Origin: Entomortierella parvispora
Taxonomy: Eukaryota; Mortierellomycota; Mortierellomycetes; Mortierellales; Mortierellaceae
Assembly (NCBI GenBank): GCA_963573315.1
Contig: OY752150.1
Span: 310,001-374,000 of the forward strand
Length of the DNA: 64,000 nt
Direction of reading: 5' to 3'
Position 1 is the stretch's first letter. Every line of letters begins with the position of its first letter. The notes below the pieces were generated by a model. It made no database searches and was not told the DNA's origin. It was given only the letters and a program-made list of their open reading frames with translations. Positions 44,777 through 56,386 of this stretch are shown here, piece by piece. Made by a program: the position numbers and the translations under genes.

Positions 44777-47700
44777 ATGTCTCCCGTCGCAGTAGCTTCC
44801 GAGGGAAGCAAGCCCCAGACTTATGTCCGTATCCAGGCCAAGCTTGCGATCCGCCCAGAAGAGTCCATCCGCGGAGACTCGGATCGACTCCACAATACCA
44901 TCCAAGTGACCTCGCCTATCTGGAACAAGCTTGGTGGCAACATTGGCGGAGCAGGTACTTTTTTAGCCCGTTCTTTCTTGCGCAGGATCAGGACAGGAAG
45001 ACAAAGGAACAGAGACTCCAAGGATGGAAGAGACCGAGATGGGTAGACAAACGTCAAGGGGAACCCCAATCCTGGGAAGCCAGCTTACAGACAAAAAGCA
45101 GCCGAGAGAACGGGAATGGGGTGAAGTGAACCTTGATCGCTAATTTGTCCGTCCTCCTGCCCGTTTTACTTTATTCTCTTCTTTGCTCGGATCAAATCAG
45201 GCTCGGTTCCGGTCGCGATCGTCCTCTCCAGCGACGGCTTTCAAATGCACACCAGTCTCGACCATGCCCCCCGTCCGCTCCTCAGTGCTGTCGTCACCAG
45301 GGCCGTTCTTTTGACCTCTTCTATCGACGGCCATGTTGCAGAGGCAAGTGGCTATCACCATCATGCATTGCCTGTCCCAAACGGTCGTCCTTGTGCTAAC
45401 CTCTTCTATCTTCTCGCCGGATCGATCCTACGCAGACCTCTGAGAACGAATGCTTTATTACAGCAGAGTTCGCCAAAACACACCTGCAGTCAATGGTCAT
45501 CGAGAATCAGGTGCCAATCACCATTCAAAAGACGGATCTGGTAGTGTTGGACGAGATCATCCTCGCCGCCACCACCACCAACGCATATGATACCATCTCG
45601 TCAGGTACGCACCTCAGCTTAGCATTTACAAATAGAATTGCCACGCCGTGTATACCTAACTTATCGAACTAACACGTCAACTCGTGCAGATCCAAGTCTG
45701 ATCACGAACCATTTCTTACCTCAGAATGGAGAGCCGGTGATCCTTCGATATGACCAAGTTTATAATATTCAAGGTCCCTCAGGAGAACAGCTGCCTGTCA
45801 AAGTACTCATGTGCAACTCTGTCTTGCAGGGGATCATGGAGGAGGAAACCAGCCTCATCTTTACAGACATGGCTGGACAGTCTCTGGAATCATCCAATGG
45901 ACTCGACTTTTTTGAGTCTGCTATTCACAACAGTCACCATACCATTTTTGATGACTCGACCGATCCATTTGAATTTGATGGCGACTTTATCGCCTCTCGC
46001 TTCTTAAGCAAGGACCGCAATGGTAGTTCCAAGAACGCTTTCAAGGATCTGCACTTCTCAGTTTCGGAGCTTGAGGATGATGATGACGAAGAGGAGGAGG
46101 AAGAGGACAATAACAACTTCTCAGACGTAATGGAGGATTCTGGCGATGAGATTGATGGCCGCAAGATTCACAAAGAGATGGGTGAGCAAAGTCGACTGAA
46201 GCGTACCCACTCTATCCAGCCAGAACAAACACAGGAGGAAGAACAACCTGCGAAGAAGACTGCTGTCGAATTCTCTCCTTGGGTCCAGAAAAGTCGTTAT
46301 CCATCACACAAGCTCTCGCCCCAACCTGCTCCTGAAGATGACCCTGAGGCACGAATCCTTGTTGATGTATCTCAACTGGGCAAGTTGAGAGTGTTCAGTG
46401 GAGATTGGGTAAGGAGAATTTAACTATGAAAAATTGATGTTGAACGAATGGAAAAGTCTCATTACTCACTCCAATACGTCTGGGAACAGGTACTTGTCTC
46501 TACCTCTGAGCCAAAGTCGACGTCTCGATTCTGCAGGATTTTTGGACTAACATTCCCAACTCCAGAAAAGAGCAAAGAACTTCCTCGAGCCTACATGTCA
46601 GCGGGCCTCCATTTCAACTTGGGATCACCCTCAAGCTTCACCATCGACTCGGCTCAGCTCAGAGGAGAGGAGCCGACTGTGGCCAAGGCCGTGACAGTGG
46701 CTAGAGTAGCGTCTCCTCCCACTGTAGACAAGGCACTTCAGGCAGCCTGCTTGGAGGCACTTAAGGAATGGTTTGAGGAATACGAGAGAGTTGTTTGTGA
46801 AGGGGATGTGATTGGTGTCGAAATTGACGAGGAAGCCGCCAAGCTGACCCCAAAGCAAACAGGACCTGTGGATCCCTCTGACTCGGATATTCGGTATGAG
46901 TCTTCAAATGTTCCACGCAGTCCATGAATATCGTGTGCGTCCAGGGTCACTGACCTGCTTCTGTGATATAGTCTCCCGCTGGCACCATCTGATCAGAAAA
47001 CGACCATATATTTCAAGCTCACTCACCTCGAGAACTCTGGAAACGCCAACAAGCACACTCAACTTGTCGACCCAACAGTGACCAAGATGATTCAATCCGG
47101 TCTTGAGCACTCTAGAGTTCCACCTAGATTAAGACGCAATGGTATGGGGAGGTTTTTTGTCAAAAGACTTGCGCAAAGAACATAGTACTGATATCATACA
47201 ACGACATCCTCTTAGCTCGTTTGCCGTCTATCCCGGCTCTCGATGACCCATCAGCACCGCAGGCGTTCGCCCAGCTGCACCAGTTAGTTTCGTCAGGACT
47301 TCACCCGTTCTCATCTAAACTTGGACTTAACTGCACAGTGTTGCTTCATGGAGCTCGAGGAATCGGAAAAAAGACAGTTGTGGACTGGGTCGCTGACCTG
47401 GCCGGTATTCACATCATGGAGGTCAACTGTTTCGATATTGCAAGTGACACTGATGCCAAGACTGAGGTCGCTGTTCGTGCTAAATTCGACAAGGCTGTTG
47501 CTTGTGGGCCCTGCATCCTACTTTTGAGGCACATTGATGCCTTAGCAAGAAAGAGCGTCGCACTGGAAACCGGACAGGGTATGTGACCGTGCCAGGTCCA
47601 CCATGTTCATAACAGAGTGAGTGCTACCAAAACCCATTGCTAAAACCATTTCTATTTGCTCGTCCTGTTAGAACCTATTCTCTCGACTGTTCTCAAAGAC

Positions 47701-49682
47701 TGCTTCACCCAGTTGGGAGAGGCCTTTAAAACGATGGGTCACCCAGTCACAGTGATTGCGACAACTGGTGATATTGACAAAGTCCCGACCTCTGTTCTTG
47801 GATGTTTCTTGCATGAGATTGGGTTCGATGCCCCCAACGAAGCCCAGCGTCTTGCCATTCTGAAGAACTTGACTTCGACAACCCCATTGGGACCCGATGT
47901 GTCTTTGAACTCGCTGGCGACTCAAACAGCAGCTTTGGTTGCAAAAGATCTGGTGGATCTCACTAGCCGTGCTGGATTAGTGGCCATTGATCGTGTTGAA
48001 AAGTCGATGTAAGTTCTTTCCAACTCGGAAAAGGGATAGCAACCATCGGATATTAACGTTTGTTCCATATATTGTTCTTAGTCATGAATGGAACAAGGGA
48101 AATGTTTCCGCCCAGAGTGTCGTCTATGCAGGAGTCACCGTGACGGCAGCGGATTACGACACCGCATTAAACAAAGCGCGCGCCTCGTATTCGGATTCTA
48201 TCGGTGCCCCCAAGATCCCCAACGTCACCTGGGATGATGTCGGTGGCCTGGCTTCAGTCAAGAACGATATCCTGGACACAATTCAATTACCTTTGGAACA
48301 TCCAGAACTCTTTGCCAGCGGATTGAAGAAACGATCTGGAATCTTGCTCTATGGACCTCCAGGAACTGGCAAGACCTTGCTTGCCAAGGCGGTGGCGACT
48401 TCGTGCTCTCTCAACTTCTTCTCTGTCAAAGGACCAGAATTGCTCAACATGTACATCGGAGAGTCAGAGGCCAATGTCCGCCGAGTCTTCCAACGCGCGC
48501 GTGATGCTAAACCCTGTGTTATCTTTTTCGACGAGTTGGATTCAGTTGCACCTAAGCGTGGTGAGAAGGGTGATTCTGGTGGAGTAATGGATCGTATCGT
48601 CTCACAACTTTTGGCCGAGTTGGATGGTATGAATGGGGGAGAGGGCTCTGGTGATGTCTTTGTGATTGGTGCCACCAACCGTCCCGATCTGTTGGATCCA
48701 GCTCTGTTGCGTCCTGGTCGCTTCGACAAGCTTTTGTATCTCAGTGTGAGCACCAAGCACGAGGAGCAATTGCGTATCATTCAAGCCCTGACCCGCAAGT
48801 TCCGTTTGCACCCTTCATTGGATTTGGCCAACGTGGCCGAAAAGTGCCCATTCAACTACACAGGAGCCGACTTTTATGCCCTCTGCTCTGATGCCATGCT
48901 CAAAGCCATGTCTCGTACAGCAGACGGAATCGAGAACCGAGTTGGTAGGTGTTTTTTGTTGCTTTATTTATCTTTACTTCAATTTGCTGACCTGCAGACC
49001 ATGTTGACTCATTTTCCTTTTTCTATTGAACCTCTCAGTCGCCATCAATGCGGACGAAACCTCTACTCTGCCCCGGCCCATTACATCTCAGTACTACCTC
49101 GACCATCTTGCTCAGCCAGACGAGATTTTGGTCCAGGTTACTGAACAGGACTTTGATCAAGCATTGGCCGAGTTGATTCCTTCGGTTTCGGCTCAGGAAC
49201 TGGATCATTACAAGCAAGTTCAAAAGATGTTCAACAGTGATGACTTTGCAAAGGAGGCAATTGCCACCGCGGCTGCCGAGGCCGAGAAGAAGCAGGCCAG
49301 ACTCGCCTCTAGAGAGAAACAGCGGGAGGAACAGGAACTTGCTGAGGCCTTGCGAAAGGTCGAAGAGGCCCAAAGACTCCTCTCCTCCGAGGGTGGGGAG
49401 GTCACTCATCATCAGGAAGAGTTTTCTGAGCCAGAGCATGTTGAAGCACCCGTATCCAAGGGCAAGGGCAAAGGACGCGCGGCGGAATATAGCCACATTG
49501 ACGAATACGTCGCCACTATGCAGGAAACAAATGAGGGTGGCTCTGGTTCATCTAATGGGCTCGAAGAGCCGCTAAAAGTGAGCCAGCAAGATCAGGAAAC
49601 CATCGAAGAGACCCAGAAACATCAGACTGGAGGCAAATCGTCTAGCCACAAGGGCAAGGGCAAAGGAAAAGGCAGAAAATAG
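44777..49682 (+). CDS. PEX6: Peroxisomal AAA-ATPase peroxin-6
   Basis: Pex6 and Pex1 form the hexamer that extracts the PTS1 receptor Pex5 from the peroxisome membrane. Ten exons: 44777-44954, 45201-45343, 45436-45604, 45690-46408, 46490-46893, 46972-47141, 47216-47578, 47672-48008, 48082-48944 and 49039-49682, giving 1329 residues. The N-terminal ~590 residues are poorly conserved and contain an acidic run ([11 protein letters not shown]). The D1 AAA module has an altered Walker A (GARGIGKKT, about 640-648) and no acidic Walker B ([11 protein letters not shown], about 694-704), so D1 should not hydrolyse ATP, as known for Pex6. D2 is intact: [14 protein letters not shown] (about 919-926), FFDELDS (about 977-983), [19 protein letters not shown]. 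The tail is charged and ends in [10 protein letters not shown]. The intron between exons 2 and 3 is GC-AG. The neighbour HTD2 shares the promoter. Confidence 0.92.
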
Positions 49683-49799
49683 AACGACAATATCAGAAAA
49701 AAATGAAAATAATACTGTACACTATGATAATTACAAAAAAAAAAAAGACTTCATACCTATCCTAGATACTCTCTCGTGGGCATAGCACATACTACGTCC

Positions 49800-50695
49800 T
49801 CATTCGCTGTCGTCCGCAACTTCATAGTGGATCCTGACAATCAGGGAGCATGTAGAACACACTACGGTATCGACGCCTAATTCGAGCTCGTCCTCTGAGA
49901 TTACATACTCTCCGCTGCATCGGCAAGGTGACATATAAGAGCAGGTATCTACTTTCCAGTGAAACGAATGAGAAGAGTAAGGTAGTACAAGTTGGGTCAG
50001 CTACGGTTTGACAGATCATTTGAGTAGTTTTACGATCCCAATCCATTCCAACGGTCTGACAGTCTCAAGGGTCTGATGGTCTGATGGTCCCAATTAATTC
50101 CAAATATTTTGCCACTCTCTCCACCATTTGATCATTCAGTCCCTCTTGTTTCCTTTCTGAACTGTACCTTCGTCGTAGTCCATGTCATCCAGATCAATAT
50201 CGTCATTGACTTGGCCATTGGCGCGAAGTTTCATGGCTTTTCCGATAGAAGACAAGACATGGTATTAGAGTGATTCGGGTTAATCACCATGCGCTGGCAC
50301 TTGCCCTGGTAACAAAATAGATGGGCGATCCATGATCACATCGAGAGACGCACCTTTGAGGGAACTGTCATAGAATTCTCTTCGGGCTGGTTCCCGAAGA
50401 CACTCCCATGCCTCCTTGATGTCCTGCAAAGGGATTAAAAGAACTGTCGAGGTAGGCCCTGACTGCTGCGATTGAATTTGCTGTTGTTTGTCGGGATGAT
50501 GCTGTTGATATATCGGATGAATATAGCAAAAAAAAAAAAAAAAATCAGAATACAACGAGAAAATAGAAGCGCTGTTGAAGGAGCAGAGAAGAAACAAGTC
50601 ATTACGATGAGAAGTAGCCTTTGGTACTGCTGTTTGATCTCGGCCAGTGATGCGTCCTGCGACACGCTGAGGATCTCGTAGTAGTCCTTGAGCAT
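49800..50695 (-). CDS. DPH4: Diphthamide biosynthesis J-protein (CSL zinc finger)
   Basis: Dph4 (Jjj3, DNAJC24) is a J-domain, iron- or zinc-binding protein needed for the first step of diphthamide formation on elongation factor 2. Four exons (50606-50695, 50354-50501, 50168-50236, 49800-49948) give 151 residues, matching the family length (about 150). The J domain starts DYYEILSVSQDASLAEIKQQ, and the HPD motif is at the first residues of exon 2 (HHPDK). DIKEAWECL and REFYDSSLK follow. The CSL finger is CRCSGEYVISEDEL...CSTCSLIVRIHYE, with all four Cys. The exon 2 donor is ambiguous. GTGCGT (used here) keeps the linker at family length, whereas a weaker downstream GTGATT would add 23 residues. 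The last acceptor can also shift by 3 bases. It diverges from TFA1 across 338 bp. Confidence 0.86.
50528..50544. repeat. A17 homopolymer in DPH4 intron 1
   Basis: Seventeen A on the plus strand (T17 in the transcript sense) in the 104-bp intron between exons 1 and 2. Confidence 0.7.
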
Positions 50696-51033
50696 GGCAA
50701 ATTGGCGATGAAGCTGAAGAGGACAAAACTCAAAAGGGAGGATGCGCCATTGTCCAACGGTTGATCAGGCAACTGCTTGAAGCCGGCACGCACGTGATGC
50801 AGATAAGCCACCGCAGCGGGGAAACCTATAAAAAGGAAACGAAAAGGGCGTGCTGCATGCATGTTTGCACTTCTGTCCGCGCTGCATTTTGTCCTGTCCG
50901 TCTATCGAACTGGGATCTCATTCTGCTCTTTGTTGTGCTTGTTACCCCTGTCTCCTGTCTTGCCTCTTTTCTTTTCCACTCGCTTATTTTACATTACCCA
51001 TTCTCGTTCCAAAAAAGTAAACAATAAGAAAAG
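50696..51033. promoter_or_regulatory. Shared divergent promoter, DPH4 / TFA1
   Basis: The 338 bases between the two start codons, C/T-rich on the TFA1 side. No clear TATA box. Confidence 0.45.
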
Positions 51034-52817
51034 ATGGCAACCCATTCAGCCGAGGACCAGCAAGTCTTGGACCAGCTGGTTTACAGAGTGTCCCGAGCAT
51101 TCTATGAACCCAAGTATATCGTCGTCATGGATGTCATTAATAGACTAAAGCAGTAAGAGGCGCAGAAGGATATGAAAGTGTGTGATCGATCTTGGATGCC
51201 AGTTTTTTTTTGTATTTTGGTAAACTAACCATGATCGTGCCTTTGCCTCGGTGTCACGATAGAGTGAGAGACGAGGAACTTGCGTTGACTCTGAAGCTCA
51301 ACAGGAGAGAGATTCACAAGATCTGCGGAAAGCTCAAGGAGGACAAGCTTATCAAAGAGTATGGATGTTTGAGATATCGACTCTCTCTTTGTTTTACTTG
51401 TGATCTGTGGTCCTAAACGTATCTCTTTTGTTTTGTCATTGGATATTCTCCAGTCTTACCAAGATGGAGGCAAGGAAGCCAGATCAACGGCAGATCCCAA
51501 ATACGTATTACTATCTCGACTACAAGATCTTTGTGGACGTGGTCAAATACAAGATCCACAAGATGCGAGGTGCCCTGGACGCAGTTGTCACAAAGCAAGA
51601 GATCAACAGTCCAGCCTTCAAATGTCCAGCATGCGAGAACACATACACGCAGGTTGAAGTCACTCACAGTTTTGATCCGGAAACATGTGGCTTTTTGTGT
51701 CCGAATGACAACTACCCATTGGAAGCTTTGACGTTCGAAGAAGACAACCAACGACAGGAATTGAAGACCAAGTATGGATATCTCTGGATTTAATTGGATT
51801 CTTTTCGAACCAAGGAGTAGAGTACTTAATGTACTTTTCTGATCTCTAGATTACGCGAGAACATCAAACCCATTGTGGACTTGCTCAAGTTGTCGGACAA
51901 CATTGTCATTGAACAGTACACGGAGAGCATGGTGGCCAAGAACGCGGCTGCCAGAACTCATGATGGTAATAGGATTTTATTTTTCTTTGATGAGATTCAG
52001 CTCTCCAATTGGATCTTCTCTAACCCTGACGAAATTACTTTGTCCAATCTAGATGACGATCTTGCATTCGCAGAGGACGGTGGTCAACAGCAAGGAGAGA
52101 TTCAGGTCGTGTTCCAGGATGACAACGACAAGGCTGCCAAGAAAGCAAGAGACTCAGAAGCCAACCTCAGGAGGACACAGAACGCCGTTCCATCATGGCA
52201 TGCTTGGAGTACTGTGTCTGGAGAAATGACAGCTCTGGGTGCAGAGGCTGCGAAACGTCAGGAACTCCCAGCAGATGACCACAATGCCCACGGCGACGCT
52301 GAAGTTCAGGAGAATGACTCGGAGCGTGTTGAGTGTAAGATGACTGTCACACAGGATGAAAAATATCTGTCAATGGCTTGCAATCGCTAACGAATTTTCT
52401 GTTACAGATTACGAGAGGTACTACGAGGAGCTGGAGTCAATATCCCAGAATGTGGACGAATCCTCTGATGTTACAAATGGCCTCGTTAACGGCAACTCTA
52501 AACGACCACTGGATGATTCAGACGAAGAATCAAGGTAGGCTGATAGAACATGACAATTCCATTACAACTACTGTTTCGATCTTTTCTAACTCTCAACACC
52601 ACGCCTCTATAGAAAACGATCGAGGGACGAAAATGGCGAGTTTGCCGATGGTTCTGGTGGCCAGGATGCAGAGGAAGAGAACTTTGAAGAAGAATATCCT
52701 GAGGTTTCTGTCGCGGGTGTTATGGTTCCTCTCTTGGAGATTACTGGGGAACATCAGGAACGAATGACCCCAGAGGAATATCAAGCCTACTATGAAATCT
52801 GCCAAAGGTATCAATAA
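51034..52817 (+). CDS. TFA1: Transcription initiation factor IIE subunit alpha
   Basis: TFIIE-alpha joins the RNA polymerase II preinitiation complex, recruits TFIIH and stimulates promoter opening. Seven exons: 51034-51152, 51263-51358, 51454-51771, 51850-51965, 52053-52334, 52408-52534 and 52613-52817, giving 420 residues. An N-terminal winged helix runs from YEPKYIVVMDVINRLKQ to KDEELALTL-like VRDEELALTLKLNRREI and CGKLKEDKLIK. Then comes TYYYLDYKIFVDVVKYKIHK, the zinc ribbon (FKCPACENTYTQVEV...ETCGFLCPNDN), an acidic middle region and a C-terminal acidic segment ending MTPEEYQAYYEICQRYQ. The zinc ribbon has lost its usual fourth Cys (see findings). All seven exons are short and joined by 73-110 bp introns. 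Nuclear. It converges with GLO1. Confidence 0.92.
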
Positions 52818-52857
52818 CGGAAACGGCTGTCATTCTCCGATACCAGCCCAAAGAGGA

Positions 52858-52892
<35 letters not shown>

Positions 52893-53001
52893 AATGTCGC
52901 AATCTGGGACTTTCGACGTCAGCATTGCACAAAGAATTTTTTTTATTTTTATCCCCGCTTTTTTTTTCAATTCCGCACTGGAAAAGAGACCTTTTTGCTT
53001 T
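52818..53001. other. Convergent 3' gap, TFA1 / GLO1, with a T32 run
   Basis: 184 bases between the two stop codons. A run of 32 T (52860-52891) begins 43 bases after the TFA1 stop; further T-rich bases follow. No AATAAA is obvious for either gene. Confidence 0.6.
52860..52891. repeat. T32 homopolymer
   Basis: Longest single-base run in the window; the length may be imprecise in the assembly. Confidence 0.85.
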
Positions 53002-53632
53002 CTAAGCAAAGGCACGGTTGAGAATCTCGACCCAGTAGCCATCAGGGTCAGCAATAAAAGCAATGTTCTTCATGGAGCCATCTGTGAGTCTCTTGACCCA
53101 CTTGACCTTATCGCCAAAGCTCTCGAAACGTTTGCAGGCCTCGTCAATGTTGTCCACGATGATGGCGGTATGACCGAATCCGCGTCCAGGGTTGGTGTTT
53201 CCGTTGGCGTAGCTGAACTCTGCGTCGTTCTCTGTTCCCCAGTTGTGGGTCAATTCCAGAACACCGGGGCGGTTGAAGGCGTAGGCACGTCTCTGGCCCT
53301 CATCCTTGGCAGCGAGGTCGGCACGGTCCTTCTCATTGACGTAGGCAAGGAAGTAGAGGGTGAACTTTCCGTTGGGGTTCTCCAATGTCGAGAGGAGATG
53401 CATGCCGAGGATCTCTTGGTAGAACTCGAGGGAGACCTTTGGGTCCTTGACCCGGATCATTGTGTGGTTCTATGTCAGGCACGCGTGGGAGATAACAATG
53501 AAGTGATACAAAATAAAAAGATGAGAAAAAACTCGGCCCAAGTTCAGCGTGCAGCTTTTACTTGAAGATAGAAAGAGCAAGAGCTCGACTTACAAACTCA
53601 TAGGTCTTGATGTCGGTGTTGAAGGTTGACAT
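53002..53632 (-). CDS. GLO1: Lactoylglutathione lyase (glyoxalase I)
   Basis: Glyoxalase I turns the methylglyoxal-glutathione adduct into S-lactoylglutathione, the first step of methylglyoxal detoxification in the cytosol. Two exons (53594-53632, 53002-53469) give 168 residues, the single-unit length found in animals and bacteria. The well-known yeast Glo1 is a fused double unit. The first 13 residues sit in exon 1. The metal ligands appear in place: His of NHTMIRVKDPKVSLEFY, Glu of GVLELTHNWGTEND, His of GRGFGHTAIIVDN and Glu of PDGYWVEIL. A dimer with sites at the interface is therefore expected. The stop is a TAA. Confidence 0.94.
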
Positions 53633-53949
53633 TGCTGATTATAAATGGATGGATGGATGGAAGAAAAGTGAGGAAGGAATGACGCGAGGCGAACCAAAAA
53701 GATAAAAGACCAACACTGAAGGGGCGTACAGCAAATGGAACAGTCACCGTCCCCGGCGCAGCGCAGTGCTTCGGACAGGCAAGATGTACCCCCCTGTGGG
53801 TATCTTCTACGGCTCTTCGTCGGTAGATTGTTCGCGTGCAAAGTCGTTTATTAGGACGTGTGCGGGGTATTATACAAAATAATGGATGATGAAAGATAAA
53901 ATATATGAAGCGTGCGGGTCTTGTTCAAGGGTCTAACGCTCTGTCTTTT
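53633..53949. other. Gap between GLO1 start and MFS copy 2 stop
   Basis: Promoter of the leftward GLO1 gene and 3' UTR of the leftward MFS gene, with AATAAA on the minus strand at 53847-53852, 98 bases beyond the MFS stop. A short (GGAT)n repeat lies at 53646-53661. Confidence 0.5.
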
Positions 53950-55876
53950 TTAAACCTGCTCCTCTACCTCGAGCTTCTGCTCTGGTTGTGGCTCCTGCTT
54001 TACGGGCTGAGCACCTCTTGTCTTTCGAAGCGCGTGGTGTCTAATGTTAAGACTGATCAACAGCGCCATGCCCATGCAAGGGCAGCAGACTCGGAACGCT
54101 GCCCTCAACGAGACCATGTACGCGTGCAGAATGGCCACTTGCATCTCGGAGGAGAAGCGCTTGACGTCGTAAGGATCCGCAATCACCTGTAAAACAGAAG
54201 AGTCTTGAAGGATCAAAGGACCCAAATTGTTCTTGACCGCGTTATTGAAGACCGTTCCACAAATGGCGACGCCCAGGACCGAGCCGACGGTACGGAAAAA
54301 GATGGCGTTGGCAGTGGCCACAGCAATATCCTTGGGAGGTACACCGGATTGAATAGCGAGCATGACCATTTGCGTCGTACTACCGAGACCAAGTCCCGTG
54401 AGGAAAAGGAAACCAATGATTTTTCCGCGCGAAGAGTCCTCGGTCAAGAGCTGCATCAACCCCATACCGATGGTGGCAAGAGATAAACCTGTCCAGATAA
54501 AAGGACGGTACCGCCCCCACCTGGAGCACATGTTGCCTGTGCTGATGGACGCGATCAGCAAGCCGACAATCAAGGGCAAGAGCTCCAGTCCGGACGAGGT
54601 GGCAGATTCTTGACGGACAATCTGGAAATACAAGGGCATGTAGAACATGAAGCCAAACAGGCCCATGCCGAGACCAAGGTTGGTTCCAAAAACGGCGACA
54701 CAGGTTCGTTTCTTGAAGAGGCGGAAAGGGATGATGGGTTCGAGTGCGACCTTCAGTTCAATGAAGCAAAAGATGCCAAGAACCACGAAACCGGCACAGA
54801 ACAAGGCAATGATACGGGCCGAATTCCAAGGGTAGGTGCTGCCACCCCAGTTGAGAGGCAACAAGATCATGATGAGACCAACGATCAAAGTGAAGGAACC
54901 CGCAAAGTCGACACGAGCCAACTTGGTCTTGAAAGAACCGCCTGCGTGAGGCAAGTGAAGGACCTTGACGACGGTAAAAATGGTGATGGCTCCGATGGGC
55001 AGGTTGATGAAGAAGGCCCAACGCCAGGTAGCGTGATCCGTAAAGACTCCTCCTAGAAGAGGGCCGATGACGGACGAGAGACCGAAAACGGACCCAATGA
55101 TTCCCTGGTACTTGCCTCGGTCGCGTAAAGAAACCAGGTCTGTAATAATGATCATCACACCGGACATGATGCCGGCAGAACCCATGCCAGCAACACCACG
55201 GGCAAGGATGATCCAGGTCATGCTCTGTGCTGAGCCACAGAGGGCAGAGCCGATGAGAAAGACGCTAATGGCAAAGAGAAAAGTGGCCTTACGACCAAAG
55301 ATGTCACTTCCCTTGCCGTACCTGCGTGAGGAGAAACAAGGAAGCGAGATGTGGAAAACGTTAGTACCAAAAAAAGAACCAACTTCCCGCGCACGTACCC
55401 TGCAGGGGTAGTCTAAATTCGATCATCTTTGACAGACGGATAAATAGAAACACTTACAAGGGTTGGAAGGACGTTGACGTGAGAAAGTACGCAGTACCGA
55501 CCCAAGGGATCTCGGTCAGACTGTTAAACTCGCTGGCAATTTTGGTGGTGCACACATTGACGATCGTCTGGTCGAGGGAAGCCAAGAACACGCCGAGCAC
55601 GAGACCTGAGAAGACGACAATCACCTCGCGAAAAGGCAGCGTCCCCGCGCCGGGGACCTCTTCTGCCTTTGACGGTCCAACTTCGACGATTTCTTGAGTT
55701 GACCCTTCTCCTTCAGTAGAGGAGGCGGCTGCGGAATCGACAGGGACTTTTTCCTTCTGACCAGAGTATTCTTGTTCTGCACTGTCGCTATCTTTAAAGT
55801 CACTGGCCTTTTCAGATTCCATCACGACAACAACGTCGTCCGAGTGCATGGATTCGGCCTTTATTGACGAGGCCAT
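53950..55876 (-). CDS. MFS drug:H+ antiporter, DHA2 family (copy 2)
   Basis: Paralogue of the transporter at 15972 and of the adjacent one at 56387. Two exons (55458-55876, 53950-55321) give 596 residues with the same 14-helix plan. After an ~80-residue acidic N-terminus come SLDQTIVNV in helix 1, the intron between QPL and YGK, motif A (YGKGSDIFGRKATFLF), [19 protein letters not shown] and [11 protein letters not shown]. The N-terminus begins MASSIKAESMHSDD, clearly alignable with copies 1 and 3 even though the stretch behind it varies. It is expected to export small molecules at the plasma or vacuolar membrane; the substrate is unknown. It is followed 510 bp upstream by copy 3 in the same direction, so the two form a tandem pair. 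Confidence 0.92.
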
Positions 55877-56386
55877 TTGTGGATGTTGGAGGGGACAATC
55901 ACGGAGGGAATGAAGGTGGGAGTGTGTGGGGGAGGGGAAGCACACGGGTGTGAATTCTGTCAAACCAAACAGTCCAACAGAGGGTAAAAGTGGACAAAGG
56001 CAGGGGTGTTTTGGGGGTGGACTATGGAGCACAGATGATGGCTTTTATACGACCACGCGCCTCTGGGCCCAGAAGCACACGATCCACAATCCGCCGGCAT
56101 TTCGTTTAACCTAAGCGGGTAAACACATCCGGAAAAACGCTTCTTTTCTCGAATCGAAAAACAGCTGGAAACAGTTTCCCTCTTTTGGCCCACATTCACC
56201 CACCAGCTTCTTGATGCGCAGAGGGAAAGGATATCAAGGTTGAGAGTCAGGGCTAATCCTTCTGATTTCTTTTTTTTTGTTTTGAAGCTCAATCATGAAC
56301 ATGAAAAAGATTCTTTTTCTTTATGAGGTTGTACTATGATGCAAGAATAGAGTAGAGGGGTAAATCAGAAGGAAGGTATAAAGATA
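55877..56386. other. Intergenic spacer between tandem MFS copies 2 and 3
   Basis: 510 bases containing the leader and TATA box of copy 2 and the 3' flank of copy 3. No coding region is supported. Confidence 0.5.
56042..56049 (-). promoter_or_regulatory. TATA box of MFS copy 2
   Basis: TATAAAAG on the minus strand, 166 bases upstream of the ATG at 55876. Confidence 0.55.

Noticed and set aside
50280-50353. Longer DPH4 exon 2 using a downstream GTGATT donor
   Set aside because: It would add 23 residues to a linker that is short in all family members I know; the GTGCGT donor at 50353 fits better, though the longer form is not excluded.
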